Assembly (NCBI RefSeq): GCF_902459465.1
Contig: NC_047062.1
Span: 18,917,994-18,981,993, forward strand
Direction: 5' to 3'
Source: Asterias rubens
Lineage: Eukaryota; Echinodermata; Asteroidea; Forcipulatida; Asteriidae
DNA: 64,000 nucleotides
Shown: piece by piece, positions 44,126-56,100 of the stretch
Layout of the letters: each line of letters begins with the position of its first letter
Numbering within the stretch: the stretch's first letter is position 1
The notes under the pieces: generated by a model
What the model saw: the letters and a program-made list of their open reading frames with translations, nothing else
Database searches by the model: none
What the model was told of the DNA's origin: nothing
Translations under genes and position numbers: made by a program

Positions 44126-44573
44126 AAAGGTGAAGTCAAACCACAGGTGTCAAAATCACCAAGGAAGTTTTTCTGAATTGAAAAAACTTCCAAGGATTGA
44201 TTTTGCACCTCTTTTTTTTAAGAGCGGGAAATTCCTGCAAACAAATCTTTATATTATATTCTTTTATTATTATGATTTAAGCAACATTTGCATTGTTTAT
44301 AGATTAAAAAAGAATTTTTTTTACACAGTAACTAGTAGAGGTAAACAGTTAGGTAAAGTCGAACCGCAGGCGTCAAAAACATCAAGGAAGTTGTTCTGAA
44401 TTGAAAGAACCCCCACGGATCGATTTGGCACCTTTTTTTAAAGAGGGAAGTTCCCGCATAAAATCTCTATATTATATCGTTTTACTAGTAAGATTTTAGC
44501 AACATTTGAATTGTTTAGAGAGGATGACAGAATCATTTTTTTTTACACACTTATCAGTACAAACAAACAGTTG
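44126..44573 (+). repeat. Tandem pair of about 220-bp diverged units
   Basis: Unit 1 (GTCAAACCACAGGTGTCAAA ... CAGTAACTAGTAG) and unit 2 (GTCGAACCGCAGGCGTCAAA ... CACACTTATCAGTAC) align along their length with numerous substitutions, so the duplication is old. It begins about 35 bp after the exon B stop and would be in its 3' UTR. Confidence 0.8.
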
Positions 44574-44697
44574 GTTTGAATTCGTGTAGTTAAAAAATAG
44601 CAAAATGTACCAAAGGTGGGTTTCGGGGGAAGACCGTGCAGCTGAACAATGTGAACAAACATAGATAAAAACATTCGCTATAAGAGTTGAGCTCAAC

Positions 44698-45053
44698 AAG
44701 CCATTTGCGTGTTAGATTTGAATAATGTCTGGTACAATGACTTGCTTGATCACAAGTTATCACTTAAGATTATATTCCTCAGACTAGCGAGACAGTTGCT
44801 ATTCACATGACTAAGGGCAAGCTTTTGCGTGGTTTGTAAGAGAAGGTGAACACCCATACGCGATTCTGAATGGATGTGTATGGTACCAGGGTTTGCTTAT
44901 CTGGAGGTTGCTATACAAAAGCTTGCCCTGAACCATTTGACTTACATGTAGCAACTGCCTCGATAGTCTGAGGAATTCAAATGTAAGCGGTACATTGTAA
45001 CTACGCGAGTCATTGTACCAGACATTATTCAAATCTAACTCGCAAATGGCTTA
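44698..45053. mobile_element. Palindromic MITE-like element, 356 bp
   Basis: Arms of about 45 bp match as complements at the ends (AAGCCATTTGCGTGTTAGAT with ATCTAACTCGCAAATGGCTT), and inner blocks pair too (GGGCAAGCTTTTG with AAAAGCTTGCCC). I see one copy only in this window. Confidence 0.85.
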
Positions 45054-47577
45054 TTCAAACAGGGTAAAAGTTTGTCTGAAAATGCATTACGTCAAAGCAT
45101 GGTGTATACACCTTCATTCACTTCAGGAATGATGAGCATTATGCAAAGATAAATTCTGGTTGTTGTTTTTTAAATGTTTTATATACCCCTTATTGTACAC
45201 AAGAGGGTGAAGGAAAAATGAACTATTTGCAAGTGAACTTTTTGTGTGACTTGACTCTGAGTCTGCGGAAGCTGGCCACATATTATTTGTGCATGTTATT
45301 CATATCAACATAATATTGATGTACATGAGCAATGATTATTTTTGGTTTGATGAGGGTCGTAGGTTCGAATCACACTTGAGTAGTGTTGCTGCGGATGCTT
45401 TTATCCAGCAGGACTCTTGGCAAGGGAGATTGGGGGGGGGGGGGGGGGTGGGCGGGGTCACTTAGCAAACAGTACCTCTCACAAATCAGTTCAGGGTAAA
45501 ACTAACAATCATGACATCTTTATGAGATGTTCCTAATGTCATAGCAATAAAAAACAATGAGTTTGATTTTTTTTATAGTTTTAAAAACAAAATATATTCC
45601 AAAGAGGGGTCGGTCTTCTTGCCTTGGTTTTGTTGCATTGATTTAAAACGGTAAAACAAAATGAATTCACCATTGGGTATATTGACCCAAATTACCTGGC
45701 GTCATCATCCGCAAGATGCCATTCTAGGAGAGCAGTAAACAAAATTAACAAGTTGACATGGTATAGTAAATGTTTGCAGTAGCACCATGTAATAATAATC
45801 TCTAAATGAGTTGGGGTGGTTCTGAAAACAACCGTTGATTTCAACTCAACATTTCAATCAGTATGCTCTGATCGTCTTTTGGAGAAAAGTTTGCTTTGAT
45901 ATTAGAGTTCTCTTGTTTACCAGTAAATAAATAAAAAGTTCAACAATCTCATTTCTCAAATAGCGATTTACTTTTTTGTTTACAACTTCTGCCATATCTG
46001 CTTCTGAATCTATTCAAACTCTGTGATTTGAGCTTTGTTTAATAATAAAGCAGTTATCAATGTGCTATATAATGGTCTAGTCAATCGAATCATGTTGAGA
46101 AATTTCTGGCACATTTGTTTTCAAAAATAAATATTTGATGTAGTTCATAAGTTTGTTTTTTCTGAACTAAGATTGGCACTGTTAATGAGTGGATTTATCT
46201 AATGTTCAACTGTTCAAAGGGTGTCCATCACCTTTGTACAATCCATTGAATTTAAAAACATAACAAGCAACAAACGTAAATTTGTGCACGATTTTTTTGG
46301 GGGTGGGGTGGGGGGGTGGGGAGACGTAATGAAGTTTTAAAAAATTATGTGCTTACTTTCGCTGTTTTTGTAAAGCAGTATTGATATTTGAGTTTGTGCT
46401 GTGGGGCATTACCAGTATAAGTGTATCTTACTGCAAAACAATGTAAATTTGCCATCAGGGCTGTCATGTTGTATCAATCGAAAATGCAATGTAGCAATAA
46501 AGCAGCATGGCTGAGGGCCATAAGGCGATTTCTCCTTTGTAAAGGGCACCTCTATGAGAAAAGTGTAAATTTCTATTAGGACATTTGAAGAGGCACCAAG
46601 GCAAAATGACCAGGGGCAACGGAGTCAATTGCTACCGTTGCCTCCGTGAAGTATCAAGAGAGTGAAAAAAAATAACATGCAGCTGAAGATGTTACTATAG
46701 ATATCAATGAAGCTGCTATTTTTTGTTATCCTCCCAAAATTGCATAAAGTTGCAATTAAAAAAGTCTTTTAGTGTAATGAATCCTCAAATGTAAATATTA
46801 TTTAGATTTAATGATATGTTTTTAAATACATTGTACTATTCATGCTTTTTGCACTATACGTTTACCAGTTATTTTTCATTCATTGTACTCAAGTGAACAA
46901 AGTATTTGTTGAGTGGATTTTAAACAAAAAGACACTGATGTCTTTTCTCTGGTGAAACCAGTCTCAAGATTTAAATAAAATACTGTATTACTTTTCATTG
47001 TTTGCCATCAAAGAAGGCAGCTAATGCATAGGGTCTATTAGTTACATGTACTTCACCTAACCCAGGAGTGCGTTGTGGCGGTTGTAACCCGTAACTGTTT
47101 CGGTTAATGGCTAGTGATTTACCAATGGCAAACTCAACCGAAACAGTTATTAGTTACGACTGCGAAAAGGCACCTCATGTACTGTCTCTAACGTCACTCT
47201 TTACATTCTACTGTATCCACCCATCATGTGCACTATGATTAATAAGCACCCATAACTAGTTTCATCAAACCATTGACTGTTTCAATATCCACTGTTGTAA
47301 ATGCAAGGACCATGGTTCAAAAGTTGTGAACTCTTTAAGAGTGTGAGATTATTGCCTTTGAGGATGTGTAGATACCGTTGCAAGTCAGGTCATGTGCTTG
47401 CTCCTTAGTATGTAATTTGAGTTTCTTGTAATGAGCGCCCCCATACGTCCGTTTAATGCTAATCCAGTGAGTTCGTGAAGACGACTTACAAGACTCGAGT
47501 TGAAATGCACATTACTGGTGGTGTGAGAGGACACAATAATTCCCTTCTAACACAAGTTTTGTAACATGGATTCAGAC

Positions 47578-47972
47578 TTAAAGGAATACGTTGCCTTGGA
47601 TCGGTCGAGTTGGTCTTTGAAAAGCGTTCTATATTAACCGTATGTTATAAAATGCATATGGGTAGAAAGATGTTGTAAAAGTAGAATACAATGATCTACA
47701 AAAATATGCTTCGAAATTGCTTGGTTTTCTTTTTACCTCGTCGACTAACACGGTCGGCCATTTATGGGAGTCAAATTTTTTACCCCCATATATGGCCGAC
47801 CGTGTTAGTTCGCGACGTAAAGGGAAAACCGTGCATTTTTGAGTGATACTTGTGTGGATCATTATATTCTACTTTTAAAACATCTTTCTAACCACGTGCA
47901 TTTTATAACAAACGGTTTCAAACGCTTTTTATGGACAAACTCGTCCGATCCAAGGCAACGTGTTCCTTTAAG
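47578..47972. mobile_element. MITE family D copy, full length
   Basis: A near-symmetric element of about 395 bp with TTAAAGGAATACGTTGCCTT and AAGGCAACGTGTTCCTTTAA ends and the inner pair ACACGGTCGGCCATTTATGG / ATATGGCCGACCGTGT. Lies between the TMEM179B-like gene and CRIPT. Confidence 0.8.
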
Positions 47973-48114
47973 CTCGGTTCATACTTCCTGCGAATGTGAA
48001 GCGAATTTTGACATGGCTGTTTTCACAGAGACTGTTGCAAATTATTCTTTGTGAAATTGTGACGTAAAAATTTGTATCGCATGCGCTTTTGCTGGAATCA
48101 TGAACTGGGCTCAA
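47968..48114. mobile_element. Palindromic MITE-like element (GCGAATGCGAA family), copy 3
   Basis: TTTAAGCTCGGTTCATACTT to ATCATGAACTGGGCTCAAG, immediately abutting the right end of the family D MITE at 47578-47972. Confidence 0.7.
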
Positions 48115-48792
48115 GTACGAATATCTGACTTGAATCAACTCCAGGGATACACATTCTGTACATTTAATTAACCCATGCACATAATATTGACTTATCACAC
48201 ATTCATTGTTCTTGCATTTTGATTGTATTTATTAATATTATGCACATTTACAAAATTCATGTGAAAATAAATGCCTTACATCTTACTTTAAACATTTCAT
48301 TCTGTTCTTAACTTTGTTGTTTGTTTTGATGTGTGTCCTATTGATTCCCCCCTGATATTTCAGCACCACATTATAAATGCACCTGGTACTAATACTATCA
48401 TTGTTCCATCTGTAGGTCAATGCACTCTCATTTCAAACACATTTCTCTACATTTTAGACAACTGAGAAACACTAATTTAAACAAAACTACTTATATGTAC
48501 ACTTTTTTACATCTTTACCACTGGTCATTTTGGTTAGTAAACAGGTGGCATCTTTTGGTTTTCAATGGGAGACTTTTGAGACGCAGACATAACGTTCCTT
48601 TTTGTGGCTCTGAGCATGCACACAGATGCTCAGTATTGCCCGTGTAGGTCCGAGCACATGCACTACTGTCTTGAACTGTTAAAAAGGGCCATCCAAAAGT
48701 CTCCCATTGCACAAAAACAGGGCAAGGAGCGGAAATGAATTGTTCTTCAACTGGATTTTCAAATACAAAAGTCAACTGGCCATACTTAATGT

Positions 48793-49052
48793 TAAAGGAA
48801 CACGTTGCCTTGGATCAGACGAGTTGGTCTATAAAAAGCGTTTATAACCGTTTGGTAAAAGATGCATATGGTTGGTAAGATGTTTTAAAAGTAGAATACA
48901 ATGATCCACACAAATTTGCCTCGAAATTTAGTAGTTTTCATTTTACTTTGCGAACTAAGATGGTCGGCCATTTATGGGAGTAAAAAATTTGACTCCCGAA
49001 AATGGTCGACACTGTTCGTCGACGAGGTAAACGGAAAACCCTTTTCAAATGG
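48793..49052. mobile_element. MITE family D, left half copy
   Basis: Starts TTAAAGGAACACGTTGCCTT and reaches the AAATGGTCGACACTGTTC centre, after which the right arm is lost. Confidence 0.7.
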
Positions 49053-49494
49053 AGTCTTTTTGAATTGAAGTTTGAAGCTTTACATGGTGTGGAAAACAAG
49101 GTTTTAGTCGGGATTTGATCAAAGGGTGTCCAGATTTGATGGCAATTTAAAAACTGCCTGTCCGAATGGTTCAATTGCAATTCATGTACATATGCATGTT
49201 TGTAAATGACAGATGAAACAGGGTGTCCAGATTTTAAACAGCATGTCAAAAAGACACCCAAACACCCCTCTGGCTAACACTATGGTGGACAAATCAGAAC
49301 AAACTATAACAAGTGAACAAGAGCCAGTGTGATCTCTAATCCAGTGTGGTCTCTGTCTCTAACCCTAATTTTAACCATAACTGGGGTTTCTTCAAAGCCA
49401 GCACTCCTCCAAGAAGTTCTCTAATTATAGATACTTCTCAAGTCTTTTCTTAGTCTCAGTTCAAACGTCTGACTCTGGATGTGAAGGGTTCGGC

Positions 49495-51565
49495 TCATAC
49501 AGATGTCTGCTTGTATTTCTTGGTGTCCAAGATCTTCTTGCCACACATTGCACAGATTCCTGAAAGGGAAAACATACAAGTGATTTAGTTTCCTTTGGTC
49601 AAATCTTAACACTTTTGTAAAAATTTGTGAAAAATTAATTTTCTTGGAGCTGTTTAGTAGATAATTGCAGACATATTTTGAGCAACCGGTTACACCAAGT
49701 ATACATACTTATACTACATGGCTGACTTTTGTCTAGGTGAAATATAAGCAGTAACTGAATTGCCTCCAGAACCTGTTTCAACTGTGAGCTTGGTCAACAT
49801 CAGGCAATGCTATGTTTAATTACATTGCCTAGCCAGAAAATGTTTAATAACATCAATTTCACTTGCGATAGTCCTAATGACTGAATTTCAGAAAAACAAA
49901 AAATATAATGTTCATACCAATAGAGAACTTTTGGGATGCTAAAGATTATTCAGTGGTAGCAGACTTACCAGGTCAATCCATTGTTAACAATGGAAATTTA
50001 CCCGATAAGTCTGCTGCCACCTAGCGCTAGAAAAGTCTCCCATTCAGATAACAGTTTTGAGAACCAGCAACTATTAACAATCCTATGATGTTTACAAATA
50101 TGGGTGCCAGGACTATCCAGCCTTGCTGTGCCCAAGTTGTGCTTTAAAAAGTACGTACCTATTTTATATGCACATCCTTGGCAGTAGTGGGAGCCAACTT
50201 GATGTACAGACTGCTTACAGATTCGACACTTGTTGAATTGTGTTGTGTATGGGTTATATCTGATGGAGATAGGAACATAAGACACAATTTAATCAACAGT
50301 GATCCGCTAACCAACTGCTGGTTAAAACACATGAGGACCAGACACAATACTGTTTAGGGGGTGGTCTACTTGGTAATTTATTGTTTATCCACTGCTACAT
50401 TTAAACAATGTTCTCTCTTACCTTGCTTTCTTGCCCGTCAGTAACTTGTTTTCACCAACTTTCCGCCCTCCACCCTCTAAAATGTATTTCAAAAAAGAAG
50501 AATAAAGCATTAGTTTACTTAACTCATCTTGACTCATAAAGATCCATGACCAATATGCCAGCAGAGCTTTCCTTGGTTCAGAAGCTTCACATGTCTTAAC
50601 TTTTGTCAGTAATTGACACAGAAAACAAAACCGTATTTTAAATATTTACAAAAAGCCAAAACAAACACACATGCAGCTTTGTTTGTCCATTTTTACCTGT
50701 GGTATTTCTGGCTCCTGATTTCCATGGATCTGGGGTTATGACCTTTCCAAGTTTTTTCTCGCCTGTATTTGGGATTAAAACATTGCATCTTGTAAAAACT
50801 TCAACACAAACAAGAACAAAAGGGTAGTTATTAGTAGTACCATTTTTTTTCTGATTTGTGGCCCCCAACAGATCGTTTTCTTAAATTAAGTAAATCATGG
50901 TCTGATTCCCATCTTGTGACTACAAAATCACAACAAAAGTTAGTAATCACATCAAGTTAACATCAACAGGCACAAAAAGTAGGCTCTAGTTTTTTGCGGG
51001 CATCCAGGCAGCCAGTGAATATTATTGCCAGCACCGACTTTAATAAACAAAAACATTATAAACTTTAAAAGCCAGACGGGCACTGAACACGGTCAGTGAG
51101 TAAGTGACTGTTTTGGGGGACGGTGATCCTGCTGGGCTGGGGGACAGTTGAGTTAGAAATTTAAAACCTGTTTCAGTACCAAAAACTATGTTTTATGTGG
51201 GGATCCGTGTATAAAAAATAACAGTAGGCCTACTATCCTACATCATTCTGTACAGACATAATTAATTGGCTGTGTACATTTTTGTACTGTCAGATCACTA
51301 GCATTATGATTCATATTGTTTGTCAGATTACCATAAATAATAATGCGTTATGTTGATCATGTTATTGACTCACGTTATTATTGACTGTGCTGCAGCTGTG
51401 GGGTGAGTTATTACAAAAATGTCAAATTGTTATTAAATTATTGCCACTCGAGTTAATGGTATAATAATAGTAATACTGTGTCGTCGTCGGTCAGAAATGT
51501 GTCCCTCTTCTCAGTCTCATTCTCAATAAATACAAAAGGGCATACTTACATTTTTCACAAACCAT
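49495..51565 (-). CDS. CRIPT: CRIPT, cysteine-rich PDZ-binding protein (complete)
   Basis: Minus-strand exons 51565-51550, 50762-50697, 50476-50422, 50259-50159 and 49559-49495 give 100 residues; the human protein has 101. The start MVCEKC is followed by EKKLGKVITPDPWKSGARNT, then ENKLLTGKKAR, CRICKQSVHQVGSHYCQGC and GICAMCGKK, and the protein ends in the class I PDZ ligand QTSV. Eight cysteines in four CxxC pairs (3/6, 57/60, 72/75, 82/85) are all kept and presumably bind zinc. In mammals CRIPT binds the third PDZ domain of PSD-95 and has been linked to microtubules and to minor-spliceosome assembly. All introns are GT-AG; exon 1 contributes only 16 coding bases. The promoter side faces the MAP4K gene. 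Confidence 0.96.
49953..50024. repeat. Hairpin in the last CRIPT intron
   Basis: GTGGTAGCAGACTTACC pairs with GATAAGTCTGCTGCCACC around a CCATTGTTAACAATGG palindrome. A short structured repeat with no known role. Confidence 0.7.
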
Positions 51566-52101
51566 GGTAAAATCTCTCGACAGTCAGCTTTTACTTCAAG
51601 GAAACGGGGAGAATTACATACGATGAATAAGTTCATAGAATATTGACACATAAATAAAGTGAATGTCTGCTGCTGGCTGGCTCTGAGCGAGCTGAGACGA
51701 CAAAATAAAATCATACACTAAGTTTTACAATAGCGCCACCTAGTGACCATCCCCAGAAGAATCAGAAATAGCAAAAGCACGCCCTCAACAATAATTCTAC
51801 GTTATTAATTTGGTTCATTGACACAGTAGGGAGGGGCGTGTCAGAAGACATCCGTTTTCTCCAATCACTCAATGATTATAAGGATCTACATATTTTGTTT
51901 TGAAAAAAAAGTACTGGGGAGTCGAATTAAACATTATGGTTTCTCATGATATTTGTGATTGGGATGAGATCTCAAAACCCACCTTTTTGCCTCTTCGTAG
52001 CTGGTCATCTTTATCTTTGTTCTGTCTTTTTCCCTCTTCTTTCCTTCTGATCCTTCTCAGCGCCTTGTATCCTTTGGCAATTTGGCGCTTTATAAATACT
52101 G

Positions 52102-52149
<48 letters not shown>

Positions 52150-53184
52150 GGCACCACTAATGTTACATCACATGATAATAGATGTTAAATTTGCATCAGG
52201 GATTTGTTAGATCAGTCCCTTTCTTTTTTACAAAGCAACCCCCCCCCCCCAATTAAAATTGCAAAAGTATTATTGCAAACACCTCTGGATGTTTATCAAA
52301 GGTATAGATGGGGGTGTATCTCATCACAGTAATCAATTTTGCCAGCATAAAACATGTCCACCAAAGAAAAAAAACGAAGAACCTCCGCAAACTTTTGATG
52401 TGGACTGAAATTTGTACAGATGAAACTTTTTCAGACGTAAACAAGTTTGATGTAAAATGAAACAATTTTAATAGACACCTTGGAATGAAGCTACTTGTTC
52501 CAAGAAGTTAATGGAAGATAATTTGCAAAACAAAATTTATTTTGTTAATTAATTTGCTGATACAAGCACGGCCGACCTCCGGCAAAGGGTGTTTTTATAC
52601 TATAAAAAAACAACTTGGGGAATTGAAGGCGCGATTTTAAAGTGAAAAAAAAAAACCCCAAAACAACACTCCAATTGCTTTCACAGTAACAACTATGATG
52701 ACCTTTCATCCAGATGCAAAACTACTTACTTGAAAAAATAAACTCATGTAGCAAGTTAGCCTTGGAGTTCTACCAAAACACTAAAATTAATTAATGACCC
52801 CCACCCTCCCCATTTGAAATAGCGCCATCATTTGACATGAATGCAAACCACGTTAAAATTGGTCGCCTACTACCACTGGTACTACACCCAATACACTAGA
52901 AACGTGGTTTGCGTACACCAGTGATACATTTTTCTTGTGCGTACACACCGTAAGAAAAACACACTCGGCCTCGTCAGTTGTATGTACCTGATGTATGTAC
53001 ACATGTACATCCGTTGAGTTTATGCTTTCAAACATTTCATGCATAATGCGCAGTGCGGAAGTAAGTGCGGTGTGAATGCTGAATGGTGTGACATTGACAG
53101 TTGCCGAAAATGTGAACATATTTCGCCAGGAATTTGTGGATATTTACCCGTTTCTTCCCGGATCGATGTCGTGATAAAGCCACC
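51566..53184. other. Head-to-head intergenic/promoter interval between CRIPT and MAP4K gene
   Basis: About 1.6 kb between two divergent start codons, so it should contain both promoters and 5' UTRs. It holds a SINE 3' tail with an (ATT)n run (about 51985-52148) and a poly-C tract near 52240. I cannot place a TATA box or core promoter with confidence. Confidence 0.6.
51985..52148 (+). repeat. SINE 3' end with ATT microsatellite
   Basis: GCCTTGTATCCTTTGGCAAT, TTGGCGCTTTATAAATACTG, then about 20 ATT/TTA triplets; the same tail form as at 4628-4679. Confidence 0.65.
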
Positions 53185-56100
53185 ATGAACCCGAGACTGA
53201 TACAGAACCGTAATCCTTTAGAGGATTTTGAACTTTTACAAAGAATAGGGAGTGGAACCTATGGCGATGTGTACAAGGTAAAAATAAATTTTAATCTAAA
53301 ATTGCAGGCATTTTGAATGGGACTATAAATAATAAATCAATTTACAAAATTAAGAATATAACAGTAACACTAACAAAGTGCATATAAGTTGCAGTAACAA
53401 ACGTAGACTATCAGTATCAATTAATGTTGGTATTGCTGTAGAAATGTATTTTATATTTTAACAAACAACTAAGTTGAGTTGAGTCTCATTGTCAACTAAC
53501 TGTAATTCAACTGAATTAATCGGCATAAAAAAGAAACAATTCTGTAACTCACTGACTGTTTCTTACTGTATAGTTCTTCACAGTTCAGTATCTTGACATG
53601 CTGGGCCAGGTTAAATGTTCTCAAATAATACTAATATAGTTTAGTAGCATGCACTTTGTCTTTAATATAAGCTACAGTTTCCTTTCTACATAGACACATT
53701 GATTTGTGGAAATTATGGAATGTGGTTGTTCTTTATGATGGTTCATTGCCTGGATCTGGAGTTTGCTACTGGCTGCATGCTCACTGCTGGGTAGATAGTT
53801 GCGATATTAAATCGTTACCCTTCATATGAAGATGGTTGGATTGTTAAACCTCCGTCCGACCATCAGAAGTTAGACTTAGAGGGTTAGGATTATTTCACCA
53901 AGTAATTAATGTCTGTATAGTTTGTGTACAGTTGGTATTGTAACCATGATGTATCTGTACAAGTATTATTATGAACTATTTCCACTGTATTTTAATGGGT
54001 TTGTTACCTTGTTGTTGTTTTTTACATGGTGTGTGTAATTAGTCAAAATTTAATGCAAAATTTCAACAAAGCCACAAATGAACACTGGCTTGTGATAACC
54101 TTTTTGAGCAGACCTGTTCAGTTTTCTATTTATTTAATATTTATTGGAAGGTATTAGTAAACAGAACTGTTAAATCGCGTACATAGTGTTAATGTTAAAG
54201 AGGGCGCTATGTATATGATCTTTCGCAAAATATATCCACTTTCTAATAAAATTATTATAATTAATTTAAGCAAAACAACACAAAATGTACAGTTAGTGAA
54301 CTTGAGAGTCGAGAACAACAAGGACAAAGTATACCAGAGAGAATTATGTAATGAAATTAAAGGCAAAATATTAAACAAATAGAACCACAGCAAAAGACTT
54401 GGCAAAATGGGAGGGGCCATTGCACAATAATAAACAATAAAGCAATGACCAACAATAACAATGATCAAGAACAGTAGCTGCCTAGCTGCGCAGAGTGTGC
54501 CTCTTGGTCACGTCCAGTTTGTGCCTTGAATTAATGACCTGAAATTTTTCCCCTGACTACATGTAGGGTGGTTTTATTTCTGCACACGTTTATAAGACCA
54601 AATGGGATGAAGGAAGGAAACAAGCCAAGGCTAATACTCTCTCTAGAGGATGGTGGATCAACTTCAAATTGCTTGAAAAAAAAAAATGGCCGACCAAAAA
54701 TTTGGTTCCGCATCAATCATCTTCATAATTTGTTGCCATTCTCGGTTAAAAAGTATGTTAACCCACAATAATAATAACAATAAAATTCTGGTGTTCATTT
54801 TTCATTTGACTTGACAAGCCTCCAACTTTGGTGTGCCAATTTAACAAAGTTCTTCTCTCACACTTACAGCATTTTAGGGATCCAAGATTTGGAATTTGGT
54901 TTAAAACAATTTTTCAAGCTTTTAAGAATCTCTCTGTATTATAAATTGTAAATTAGTATTATACCTTCATGGAAGTAGACATTTCTATGGTTATATCATA
55001 ATTCTTGAACTTATTTTCTAATGCTTTGCTGACCTTTCAGATGTTGATGTCAGGCCTGGAATTACAATTTTTTTAGGGCAAGGCCACTTTTGCCTTGGTT
55101 ATAGGCAAATTTTGGCCAGTAGAAAGGGCGCCAAGGCCAAAAGTTTCATAATAAAGAAGGCGCGAAGGCCAGTAAGTTATCGAAGGGGTCATGAGCCTTA
55201 TTAAACAAGTAAATTACAAAATTGGTTAGAGGTCTCCCTATGGGTGGTTAACCCAATGGAACAGTTTTTTTATGAATAAGATATTGATAAATCTTATGTT
55301 ATTCAAGATATTGATAAATCATATCTTATTCATAAAGAAACCAAATGATTTTGTAAAGAGAAGAAGTAAATAGGGGGCATAGTTCTCAAATTCATCTTTT
55401 ACATCTTCCTCCAATGCTCTTTTTGCGTCTTTATTTTGGCAAATTCATTCGTAAACATTTCCAAGAGTCATTTCATTCACCAACAATATTTCGTTCGTTC
55501 ACAAACGGAGGATACCATATATGGGCATTTTAACAACAGCGCCCTCTGTTGATTAATGGATTGTGTTAGACTGGTTCCTTGTGAAATCGGGACGTCAGAT
55601 AAACGAGCGTGTGGATTATATGCGATGCAGGTTAGCGCTAGCGCGTGCGATGACTCAGGAGTGGAATCTCCGTTGCGCTTGTAACGTTGAATACCATGAC
55701 TGCTATAGAGTTCGCTGGATTAATATTGTCGGCCGTAAGTAGTCGGCCGAAAACAAATGTTTGTGTCAATAATAAAATCTTGGGCTTGGGTAAAAAAAAA
55801 GGGCACGACGGCCAACGGGAAAAAAGGGCACGGCAGTTTTGGCCGTGAAAATGGTATTTTTTCGAGGGGCATCATGGCCAGTTGGAAGGGCATCGACGGC
55901 CATGGCCGTCGTGGCCGCCGTGTAATTCCAGGCCTGTGATGTTTGTTATTATTTTGTTATGAGTGTTTTGTGTAGGCCCTACATGTAGGTAACTATTTCA
56001 TGACATCATTTGTAAGCAGCATATATGTACAGCTCCTGGTTATTAGTGTTTTTCAGGGCCCTCTTCCTACTTAGTATCTTACACACTGTTTTCACACGTA

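Larger units (their letters stand above)
44095..49494. other. Intergenic region between TMEM179B-like gene and CRIPT
   Basis: No gene recognised. Contains a tandem pair of about 220-bp units (about 44126-44348 and 44349-44573), a 356-bp palindromic element (44698-45053), poly-G tracts at about 45431 and 46300, GGGCACCAAGGCA repeat at about 46530-46655, MITE family D (47578-47972 and 48793-49052) and a GCGAATGCGAA element. The left part should include the 3' UTR of exon B; the extreme right is the 3' side of CRIPT. Confidence 0.7.

Noticed and set aside
51900..52160. Leu-rich 86-codon frame upstream of the MAP4K gene
   Set aside because: The Leu run comes from the ATT/TTA microsatellite at the end of a SINE.
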